The position numbers and the translations under genes were made by a program. Shown in pieces: positions 24,071 through 33,744 of a stretch of 64,000 bases of DNA. The notes under the pieces were generated by a model that saw only the letters and a list, made by a program, of their open reading frames with translations, did not search any database and was not told the DNA's origin. The stretch lies in assembly GCA_020632715.1 (NCBI GenBank), contig JACKFA010000001.1:992001-1056000 (forward strand), given 5' to 3'. The stretch comes from Deltaproteobacteria bacterium (GTDB taxonomy: Bacteria > Myxococcota_A > UBA9042 > PHBI01). Within the stretch, counting starts at the first letter, position 1. Each line of letters begins with the position of its first letter.

Positions 24071-26029
24071 TCAGTTTGCGGAGCGGTCGCGCGGGACGAG
24101 GATCGCCGGCTTCCCCCAGAGGAAGCCCTGACCGTACGCGACGCCGAGCGCGGCGACCGCGCGGGCGTCGGCGGCCGTCTCGATGCCCTCCGCCACGAGC
24201 TCGGCGCCGAGCGCGTCGACGCAGCGCACGAGCCGCTCGAGCGCGCGCAGACGGACCACGTCCACGCCCACCCCGGCGACGACGCCCCGGTCGAGCTTCA
24301 CGACGTCGGGCGCGAGCGCGACGAGGACCTCGAGCGAGCTCCTACCGAAGCCGACGTCGTCGAGCGCGACCCGGATCCCGCGGTCGCGGAGCATGAGCGC
24401 GCGGTCGGCGATGAGCCGCGTGTCGCCGATGAACTCCTGCTCGTTCAGCTCGACGACGACGCCCGGCGCCTCCACGGCGCCGAGGATCTCGAGGAGCATC
24501 GCCGAGGGCGTCTCGAGCAGGGTCGAGGGGTAGATGTTGAGCGCGACGTGGCTCGCGCGCGGGAGCAGGCTCGACGCCCGCGCGCAGCGCCGGAGCGCCA
24601 TCAGGTCGAGCGTCGTGAGCACGTTCGCCTCGCTCGCGGCGGCGAAGAGGACCGCGGGGGACTCGAAGCGCCCGCCGCGAGGCCCGCGCACGAGCATCTC
24701 GTAGCCGTGCCGTGCGCCCGTCGCGAGCCGCACGATCGGCTGCGCCGCGACGCGCAACGCGGCGGGATCCTGCGCGATGTCGAGGATGTCGCGGGACGCG
24801 AGGGAAGCCCGCGGGGTGCGGCCGGTGACGCGGTCCTTGCCGGCGCGCTTGCTCAGGTCGAGGCCGAGCTGCGTGGCCGCGACGACCTCCTGGAGCGTCC
24901 CAGCGGTGCCCGGGACGGCCGCGACGCCGACGCTCACCGTGACGCGCCGCGGCCCGCCGACGTGATGGATCGCGAGCGGGGCGGCGTGGACGCGCGCCCG
25001 CACGCGCTCGGCGACGATCATGGCGTCGTACGCGCTCGTCTCCGCGAGGAGGATGAGGAACTCGTCACCGCCGATGCGACCGACGCGGTCCGTCGCGGGG
25101 CGCACGGCGTCCGAGAGGGCCTTCGCGATGAGCTGCAGCGTCGTGTCGCCGGCGGCGTAGCCCCCGGTCTCGTTGACCGCCTTGAAGTCGTCGCAGTCGA
25201 TGAGGATGGCGGCGGCCTCGCGCCCGTGGCGCCGGACGCCGCTCTGGATGCGCTCGAGCGCGACGGCCATGCCGCGCCGGTTCAGGACCTCCGTCAGCGG
25301 GTCGACGAGCGCGAGCCGCTCGAGCTGCTCGTTCGCCGCCGCGAGCTCCGTCGTCGCGCGCACGCGGTCGGTGACGTCGCGCAGCATCATCATGGACGCC
25401 GGCCTGCCGCGCCACGGGACCTCGGCGACGTGCAGCTCCGCGGTGCGCCCGCTGCGGAGCGCGAGCTCGGTGACGTCGTCTCCCACGAGCGGGATGCCGA
25501 GCTCGCTCCCGACGAGCTCCCGCTCGAAGGCGCGCGTCGCGGCCGGGTTCGCGAAGACGACCACCCCCGCGCCGTCGACGATGACGACGCCGTCGGGGCA
25601 GTGCTCGAGGAGCGCGCGGTACTGGACGAGCGCCTCGTGGCGGTGGATCGCGGAGACGATGGCGCGGTCGAGCTCCTCGCGGTCGAGGCGCGCCTTGACG
25701 AGGCAGTCCTGGGCCCCGGAGCGCGCGGCGCGGGCGCAGAGCTCGGGCGAGTCGGCGCCGGCGAGGAGGATCACCGGGAAGCGCGGGTCGCGCGCGAGCG
25801 CGGCGGCCGCGCGGCCGTCGGGGGCGTCGGGCAGCGAGGACGAGGCGAGGACCACGTCGAAGGGCTGCTCGGCGATGGCGCCGGCCGCCAGCGCGAGGGT
25901 CGGGCGCGTGGTGACCACCGCCTTCGGGCGGAGGAGGGTGTGGATGCGGCGCGCGTCGTCGCGGTCGTGCTCTATGAGCAGGACGCGCGACATGGTGCGC
26001 GACGCCGGAGGTGGGGGGCTCACGGTCAT
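24071..26029 (-). CDS. Receiver-like/PAS/GGDEF/EAL protein (c-di-GMP turnover)
   Basis: 652-residue cytoplasmic protein that should make or degrade cyclic di-GMP. Residues about 13-130 form a receiver-like domain whose phospho-acceptor Asp position reads Ser (VVLASSSLPDAPDG), so it is probably a pseudo-receiver. A PAS domain (about 140-245, CPDGVVIVDGAGVVVFANPAA) precedes the GGDEF domain (intact RIGGDEFLILL; no RxxD inhibitory site at the usual place) and an EAL domain (EAL reads EML; NIYPSTL, VELNEQE, DDVGFGRSSL, VKLDRG and AEGIET retain the metal and catalytic residues). Start could be ATG 26029 or the internal ATG 25993 (MSRVLLIEHD), which begins exactly at the receiver fold; neither has a Shine-Dalgarno. 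Convergent with the hybrid kinase. Confidence 0.9.
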   Translation of the reverse strand: MTVSPPPPASRTMSRVLLIEHDRDDARRIHTLLRPKAVVTTRPTLALAAGAIAEQPFDVVLASSSLPDAPDGRAAAALARDPRFPVILLAGADSPELCARAARSGAQDCLVKARLDREELDRAIVSAIHRHEALVQYRALLEHCPDGVVIVDGAGVVVFANPAATRAFERELVGSELGIPLVGDDVTELALRSGRTAELHVAEVPWRGRPASMMMLRDVTDRVRATTELAAANEQLERLALVDPLTEVLNRRGMAVALERIQSGVRRHGREAAAILIDCDDFKAVNETGGYAAGDTTLQLIAKALSDAVRPATDRVGRIGGDEFLILLAETSAYDAMIVAERVRARVHAAPLAIHHVGGPRRVTVSVGVAAVPGTAGTLQEVVAATQLGLDLSKRAGKDRVTGRTPRASLASRDILDIAQDPAALRVAAQPIVRLATGARHGYEMLVRGPRGGRFESPAVLFAAASEANVLTTLDLMALRRCARASSLLPRASHVALNIYPSTLLETPSAMLLEILGAVEAPGVVVELNEQEFIGDTRLIADRALMLRDRGIRVALDDVGFGRSSLEVLVALAPDVVKLDRGVVAGVGVDVVRLRALERLVRCVDALGAELVAEGIETAADARAVAALGVAYGQGFLWGKPAILVPRDRSAN

Positions 26030-26198
26030 AACGACCAGGAGAATCGGCCTTCGACCGGCCCGAGGACAGTCGGTAAAAGAGCCCGACCGTGTCAGTGTTC
26101 TCCGTAGTCGCCTTGTCGTGCGTTCTATTGCAACGGACGTAACGATCCCGTTGCCATGGTGCTCGTCGCCGCGTCGCCGCGTCGCCGCGCGCGGCCTC

Positions 26199-27494
26199 TC
26201 AGCCGATCGACGCCGTCCAGTCGAGGAACGCCTCGTAGCCCTTCTCGAGGAAGATCGCGTTGTGCCCGCCCGGGAGCGTCCGCACCTCGGTGTGCCCAGG
26301 CACGAGGAACTTCTCGACCGACGCGCGGTAGGCGCCGGCCGGGACGAACGCGTCCCCCTCGGCCGCCGTGAAGAGGGCCTGCGTCGTCGTCAGCGCGTCC
26401 CGCAGCGCCTCGACCGACGGCATCGGCGTCGGCTCCGGCGGCTCGGCGTCGAGCCCGGCGACGAGCGCCTGCCGCCAGCCGCCATCCTGCCCGGTCTGGA
26501 GGAGCACCCACGTCTCGTCGAACATCCACGGCTCGAGCGCGACGTTCTCGCGCGCGTGCAGCGCGAGCGTGCGGTCCGTGTGCCCCGCCGTGAAGTTCAC
26601 GCAGCTCAGGATGTAGTTGAGGAGGCTCGGCTCCTCCTGCCCCTCGGCCATGTCGTGCGCGATCTCGGCGCCCGTCTGCCCGAGGATCTTGTCGAGCCGC
26701 CGCACGAGCCCCGGCTCCCACTCGCCGTCGACGCCCTTGCCGAGGAACATGTAGAGGCCGTTGAGCTTGCCCGGATCGACGCCCTCGGCGGCCATGTGCG
26801 CCCGCACCGCGGCGACGCGGGCCTCGATGTCGGGCACCACGTCCCGGAGCGCGAGGTTCAGCCGCAGCTGCTCGCGCCGGCGGTCGAGGTTCATGCCGAG
26901 CGCGTCCTCGTAGGGGAGCGCCGAGCTCGAGAACACGATGCCGCGCGGCCGCCGGAGCTCCCGCGCCCCGACGTACTGCATCCCCGGCATCCCGCCGTAG
27001 CTCTGCGCGATGATGTAGAAGGGCTCGCCCTCGGGGACGACCGCGTCGATGACCGCGGCGTAGTCGCGCGCGTGCGCGTCCGACGAGAAGTAGCGCGCGA
27101 CGAGGCGCGCCTCGAGCGTCGCGTCGTCCATGTCGAGCGGCGCCGAGCCGCCGTCGGTGCCGCGCTGATCCGCGATGAGCACGCGGTGATCGCGCAGGAG
27201 GAAGCGGAAGCGGTCGAGCACGCCCGGCTTCGGCGCGTCCGCCTCGTAGTCGAAGTCGAGCGGCCGATAGAACGACGCCGGCATCCCGGGGCCGCCGTTG
27301 ATCACCACGACGATGGGCTTGTCGGCGTCGTCGACGCTGCCGCCGTGGGGCGGCAGGAGCCGCCAGAACACCTCGAGCGTGCCGAGCGCGGCGTCGTCCG
27401 GGTCGAGCGGCACCGTCACGAACCCGCGCCGCTCGTGCGCGTGCGCGAGGATCCCGCGGTCCACGGTCTTCATCGGGAGTCCGGTGATCGTCAT
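26199..27494 (-). CDS. S33-type (proline iminopeptidase-like) alpha/beta hydrolase
   Basis: 431-residue alpha/beta hydrolase related to peptidase family S33. Landmarks: oxyanion motif VVVINGGPGMPAS, strand LIADQRGTDGGSAPLD (the DQRG-G-S signature of prolyl aminopeptidases), nucleophile IIAQSYGGMPGMQ (first Gly of GxSxG replaced by Ala), and catalytic His in LPGGHNAIF. A long cap region (about residues 190-330) exceeds that of small iminopeptidases. There is no signal peptide, so it is cytoplasmic. ATG 27494-27492 (MTITGLPMK). Likely releases N-terminal residues from peptides; specificity unknown. Divergent from the radical SAM gene. Confidence 0.87.
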   Translation of the reverse strand: MTITGLPMKTVDRGILAHAHERRGFVTVPLDPDDAALGTLEVFWRLLPPHGGSVDDADKPIVVVINGGPGMPASFYRPLDFDYEADAPKPGVLDRFRFLLRDHRVLIADQRGTDGGSAPLDMDDATLEARLVARYFSSDAHARDYAAVIDAVVPEGEPFYIIAQSYGGMPGMQYVGARELRRPRGIVFSSSALPYEDALGMNLDRRREQLRLNLALRDVVPDIEARVAAVRAHMAAEGVDPGKLNGLYMFLGKGVDGEWEPGLVRRLDKILGQTGAEIAHDMAEGQEEPSLLNYILSCVNFTAGHTDRTLALHARENVALEPWMFDETWVLLQTGQDGGWRQALVAGLDAEPPEPTPMPSVEALRDALTTTQALFTAAEGDAFVPAGAYRASVEKFLVPGHTEVRTLPGGHNAIFLEKGYEAFLDWTASIG

Positions 27495-27568
27495 GTCCGA
27501 GTCCTGCCACGACCGCCGGCTCCCGTCGAGTCGCCCCGGCGCGCGCGACGCGCGAGGCGGTCCGATCG

Positions 27569-27597
27569 TGGACGTCGCGTGGCCCCTCTGCTACACG
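27569..27597 (+). promoter_or_regulatory. Putative sigma-70-type promoter of the YgiQ-like gene, leaderless
   Basis: TGGACG (27569-27574), 17-base spacer, TACACG (27592-27597) preceded by TGC. It ends 8 bases before the GTG start at 27606, where no Shine-Dalgarno is visible. Confidence 0.4.
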
Positions 27598-27605
27598 CGC
27601 CCCCC

Positions 27606-29884
<2,279 letters not shown>

Positions 29885-29885
<1 letters not shown>

Positions 29886-30550
29886 TGGACGTCGCCCTCA
29901 TCCACCGCGACGAGGCGCTGGTGGTCGCGAACAAGCCGTCGGGGCTCGCGGTCCACCGCGGCTGGGCGAAGGACGACGCCTACCTCATGACGATCGTCCG
30001 CGACCTCGTCGGCGCCTGGGTCTTCCCCATCCACCGCCTCGACCGCGCGACGAGCGGCGTCGTCCTCTTCGGTCTGACCCCGGAGGACGCCGAGGCCGTG
30101 CAGGCGCAGATCCGCGCGCGCGCCGTCGACAAGCGCTACCTCGCCCTCGTGCGCGGCGTGATGCCCGAGGGGCCGACCGTCATCGACCGCCCGCTCGCGA
30201 CCGACAAGGGCGGCGAGCCGAAGCCCGCGCGCACCGACGTCACGCGCCTCTGGGTCTTCCGCCGCCGCTACAGCCTCGTCGAGGCGCGCCCCCACACGGG
30301 CCGCCAGCACCAGGTGCGCCGCCACCTCCGCGGCCTCTCGCACCCGATCATCGGTGACGTGCGCTACGGGCGCGGCGAGGAGAACCGCGCCTTCCGCGCC
30401 GAGTTCGGCCTCGAGCGCCTCGCCCTCCACGCGCGCGAGGTGCGCTGCGCCCACCCGCGCACCGGCGCCCCGCTCACGCTGTCGGCGCCGCTGCCTCCGG
30501 ACCTCGCGGGCCCCCTCGCGGCGATGGGCTGCCCCCTCGCCGACCTCTGA
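29885..30550 (+). CDS. RluA-family pseudouridine synthase (TruC-like)
   Basis: 221-residue RNA pseudouridine synthase. The catalytic Asp53 lies in HRLDRATSGVVLF, the RluA-family signature; the N-terminal VVANKPSGLAVHR and central KRYLALVRG are equally typical, followed by the RPHTGRQHQVRRHL and HPIIGDVRYG motifs. There is no S4 domain, and the size fits TruC (tRNA uridine 65) or similar short members; the target cannot be fixed from sequence. ATG 29885 overlaps the TGA of the YgiQ-like gene (TGATG), so the two are translated from one message. Confidence 0.9.
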
Positions 30551-30666
30551 CCCGCCCGACTGTGGCAAAGCGCCCGTTTGAGGCTTTTTCCCCGCCACTT
30601 GACGCCCGACGCATAGACTGGCCAGTTCTACGCGTGTCCAACGCCCCCCTGGAGGAGGGATACGCC

Positions 30667-31962
30667 ATGACCCTGGACCCCGCCTGGCGCGACCGCGCCG
30701 AGTCCCCCGACGACCTCGTCCGCCGCGTGAAGAGCGGCGACCGCGTCTTCCTGCACGGCGCCTGCGCCACGCCGACCCCGCTCATCGACGCGCTCGCCCG
30801 CCGCGGCGACCTCACCGACGTCTCGCTCTACCACCTGCACCTCGCCGGCCCCCTCGCCGTCACCGAGCCCGAGCACGAGGGCCGCTTCCGCGCGATCTCG
30901 CTGTTCACCGGCGCCAACATGCGGAAGCCGGTGCTCGAGGGCCGCGCCGACTTCGTCCCCGTCTTCCTCTCGGACATCCCCGGCCTCTTCACGAACCGCC
31001 GGATCCCCCTCGACGTCGCGGTGATCCAGCTCTCCCCGCCCGACAAGCACGGCTACTGCACCCTCGGGCCGAGCGTCGACACCGCGCTCGCCGCGACCTG
31101 CAGCGCCACCATCGTGCTCGCCGAGATCAACGAGCAGATGCCGCGCACGCACGGTCCGAGCGCCGTCCACATCTCGAAGGTGACCGCCTTCACGCTGACG
31201 AACCGCCCGCTCCACGAGCACGAGCCGGCCGTCCTGACCGACGTCGAGACGCGCATCGGCGAGATCATCGCCGGCCTCGTGCCGAACGGCGCCACGCTCC
31301 AGATGGGCATCGGCGGCATCCCCGACGCCGTCCTCGCGCGCCTCCACGACCACCAGGACCTCGGGATCCACACCGAGATGTTCTCGGACGGGCTCATCGA
31401 CCTCGTCCACGCCGGCGCCGTCACGAACGCGCGCAAGAAGGTGCACGCCCGCCGCATCGTGACCTCCTTCGTCTCCGGCTCGAGGCGCCTCTTCGACTTC
31501 GTCGACGACAACCCGATCATCGAGTTCCACCCCTGCGATCGCACCAACGACACGGCGCTCATCCGGAAGAACCCGCGCGTCGTCGCCATCAACAGCGCGA
31601 TCGAGGTGGACCTCTCCGGGCAGGTCTGCGCCGACTCCATCGGCCACCGGATCTTCTCCGGGATCGGCGGCCAGATGGACTTCATCCGCGGCGCCGCGCT
31701 CTCCGAGGGGGGCTTCCCCATCATCGCGCTCCCGTCGACCGCCGCCGGCGGTAAGGTGTCGCGCATCACGGCCGAGCTGAAGTCGGGCGCGGGCGTCGTC
31801 ACCACGCGCGGCCACGTGCACTGGGTGGTCACGGAGTTCGGCGCCGTCGACCTCCACGGCAAGACCCTGCGCGAGCGCGCCGAGGCGCTCATCTCCATCG
31901 CGCACCCGGACTTCCGCGCGGATCTCAAGAAGGACCTCGCGCGCATCCGCAACTACGTGTGA
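30667..31962 (+). CDS. Acetyl-CoA hydrolase/transferase family CoA-transferase
   Basis: 431-residue class I CoA-transferase (acetyl-CoA hydrolase/4-hydroxybutyrate CoA-transferase family) that swaps CoA between carboxylic acids via a glutamyl-CoA thioester. Family words: VFLHGACATPTPLIDAL, SPPDKHGYCTLGPSVDTA, INEQMPRTHG, LQMGIGGIPDAV, the active-site region HTEMFSDGLIDL (Glu237) and IFSGIGGQMDFIRGA. ATG 30667 follows GGAGGAGGG (30652-30660). First gene of an acyl-CoA cluster (with carboxyltransferase and biotin carboxylase), which suggests conversion of short organic acids to CoA esters for carboxylation or assimilation. A TTGACG at 30599-30604 may be a -35, but no good -10 follows. Confidence 0.92.
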   Translation: MTLDPAWRDRAESPDDLVRRVKSGDRVFLHGACATPTPLIDALARRGDLTDVSLYHLHLAGPLAVTEPEHEGRFRAISLFTGANMRKPVLEGRADFVPVFLSDIPGLFTNRRIPLDVAVIQLSPPDKHGYCTLGPSVDTALAATCSATIVLAEINEQMPRTHGPSAVHISKVTAFTLTNRPLHEHEPAVLTDVETRIGEIIAGLVPNGATLQMGIGGIPDAVLARLHDHQDLGIHTEMFSDGLIDLVHAGAVTNARKKVHARRIVTSFVSGSRRLFDFVDDNPIIEFHPCDRTNDTALIRKNPRVVAINSAIEVDLSGQVCADSIGHRIFSGIGGQMDFIRGAALSEGGFPIIALPSTAAGGKVSRITAELKSGAGVVTTRGHVHWVVTEFGAVDLHGKTLRERAEALISIAHPDFRADLKKDLARIRNYV

Positions 31963-31965
31963 CCT

Positions 31966-31987
31966 CGGCGGGGGGCGCCCCCCGCCG
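31966..31987. repeat. Perfect 22-bp palindrome between acyl-CoA genes
   Basis: CGGCGGGGGGC (31966-31976) directly followed by its complement GCCCCCCGCCG (31977-31987). It starts 3 bases after the CoA-transferase stop and ends 23 bases before the next start. No T tract. It may attenuate or stabilise the polycistronic mRNA. Confidence 0.5.
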
Positions 31988-32010
31988 CGATGAAAGCCGG
32001 AGTCGACCCC

Positions 32011-33744
32011 ATGGCCGACCAAGACCACTGTGACGCGGCGGTGCTCCCGTCGCTCGAGGATCCCCTGGCCCCCGCCGTCGAGGCCGGCACGACCGCCGCG
32101 GGCGACGGCCCGAAGACGGCCTACCAGGCCGCGATGGACGAGGGCGAGCGCCTCCTCCGGCGCCCGCGCGAGGCCGCGGGGGTCGTCGCCATCAGCCGCC
32201 AGCACCAGAAGGGCCGCATGACCGTGTGGGAGCGCATCGCCGTGCTCACGCGCTCGCCACCCGACGTGCTCTTCGGGAACTGGGGGCCGAACCTCGACGG
32301 CGCCTCGCTCGTCACGGCGATCCTCGACATCGACGGGCGCGACGTCGCGCTCTACGGGCACGACTTCACCGTGCGCGCGGGGTCGATGGACGCGACGAAC
32401 GGGAAGAAGCTCGCGCGCCTGATGGAGCTCGCCGCGGCGCGCGGGATCCCGCTCATCGGCATGAACGACAGCGCCGGCGCCTTCGTCCCCGCGGGCGTCG
32501 GCGGCCTCGACGGCTACGCCGAGGCGTTCACGGCGCTGCGGAAGATCTCCGGCGTCGTCCCGAGCATCATGTGCATGTTCGGATACAACGCCGGCGGCGG
32601 GTCGTATCTCCCGCGCCAGGGGAGCTTCCTCATCCAGCCCGAGAACACGTTCTTCGGGCTGACCGGGCCGGGCGTCATCAAGTCGGTCCTCGGCGAGGAC
32701 GTGACGCCCGACGATCTCGGCGGTCCGCGCGTGCACGGCGCGAGCGGGGTGGTCGATCTCACCGTCCCGGACGAGGTCGGCGCGCTGCGCACGGCGACGC
32801 GGCTCCTGTCCTACCTGCCGGACAACAACCACACGCTCGCGCCCTACCTGCCGACGTCCGACCCGCTCGACCGCCCGTCGCCCGAGCTCGGGACGCTCTT
32901 CCGCAAGACCTTCGAGTCGCCGACCGGGTTCAACACGCCGTTCGACGTGCGCCTCATCATCCAGCAGGTCTGCGACCACGGGGACTACTTCGAGATCCAG
33001 CCGACCCGCGCCGGCAACGCCGTCACCGCCTTCGGGCGCGTGGGCGGGCACGTCGCGGGGTTCGTCGCGAACAACAGCGCCGTCGCGAGCGGGCAGATCG
33101 ACGTGCACGCGGCCTACAAGATCGCCCGCTTCGTGCGCTTCTGCAACGTGTACAACATCCCGGTCATCTTCATGGAGGACACGACCGGGTTCCTTCCCGG
33201 GCGCGAGCAGGAGGCGATGGGCATCGTCCAGGCCGGGCGCGCGCTGCTCGACAGCATCATCGACCTCCGGACGCCGCGCATCCTGCTCATCATCCGGAAC
33301 GCCTTCGGCGGGGCGTACGCCTCGTTCAACAACTACGCGACGGGCGCCGACGTCGTGCTCGCGCTGCCGACGACGCGCCTCGCGGTCATGGGCCCGGCCG
33401 GCAAGGAGTTCGTCTACAAGAACGAGCTCCGGAAGGTGCGCGCCGACGCGAAGGCCATGGAGGCCGAGTCCGCGCGCGAGCGCGTGGCTCGCGGCGCGAG
33501 CGAGGCCGACGCCCGCGCGGCCGCCAAGGAGGCCGCCGCCGCGTGGCTGAAGGCGCGCGAGGCCGAGTTCAACGCGCGCTACGAGCGGGAGCTCATGAAC
33601 CCGCGCGAGGCGCTGTCGCTCGGCTCCATCTCGCGCATCGTCATGCCGGGCGAGCTCCGGAAGGCCCTCGGCGAGAACCTCGCCTTCCTCCTCCGCCACT
33701 ACACGCCGTCGTCGATGGCCGGCGTCCAGCGGGAGTTCCACTGA
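32011..33744 (+). CDS. Acyl-CoA carboxylase carboxyltransferase (beta) subunit
   Basis: 577-residue carboxyltransferase of the PccB/MccB class, which transfers CO2 from carboxybiotin to an acyl-CoA. Two crotonase-like halves are recognisable: N-terminal RQHQKGRMTVWERI, GHDFTVRAGSMDATNGKKLARLMELA, NDSAGAFVPAGVGGL, and C-terminal GQIDVHAAYKIARFVRFCNVYNIPVIFMEDTTGFLPG and RNAFGGAYASFNNY. An unusual Ala/Glu-rich insert (about residues 480-535, AKAMEAESARERVARG onward) precedes the typical NPREALSLG C-terminus. ATG 32011 (CCGGAG upstream) is preferred to an ATG 21 bases earlier. Overlaps the biotin carboxylase gene by one base, so the subunits are translationally coupled. Acetyl-, propionyl- or other acyl-CoA specificity is not decidable. 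Confidence 0.92.
   Translation: MADQDHCDAAVLPSLEDPLAPAVEAGTTAAGDGPKTAYQAAMDEGERLLRRPREAAGVVAISRQHQKGRMTVWERIAVLTRSPPDVLFGNWGPNLDGASLVTAILDIDGRDVALYGHDFTVRAGSMDATNGKKLARLMELAAARGIPLIGMNDSAGAFVPAGVGGLDGYAEAFTALRKISGVVPSIMCMFGYNAGGGSYLPRQGSFLIQPENTFFGLTGPGVIKSVLGEDVTPDDLGGPRVHGASGVVDLTVPDEVGALRTATRLLSYLPDNNHTLAPYLPTSDPLDRPSPELGTLFRKTFESPTGFNTPFDVRLIIQQVCDHGDYFEIQPTRAGNAVTAFGRVGGHVAGFVANNSAVASGQIDVHAAYKIARFVRFCNVYNIPVIFMEDTTGFLPGREQEAMGIVQAGRALLDSIIDLRTPRILLIIRNAFGGAYASFNNYATGADVVLALPTTRLAVMGPAGKEFVYKNELRKVRADAKAMEAESARERVARGASEADARAAAKEAAAAWLKAREAEFNARYERELMNPREALSLGSISRIVMPGELRKALGENLAFLLRHYTPSSMAGVQREFH

Noticed and set aside
25173..27605. Upstream extension of the YgiQ-like frame (first 800 residues)
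   Set aside because: It runs antisense across the GGDEF-EAL and peptidase genes; family similarity begins only after the GTG at 27606.
30599..30627. TTGACG as -35 for the CoA-transferase operon
   Set aside because: No TATAAT-like hexamer at 16-18 bases; only a weak CCAGTT is present.
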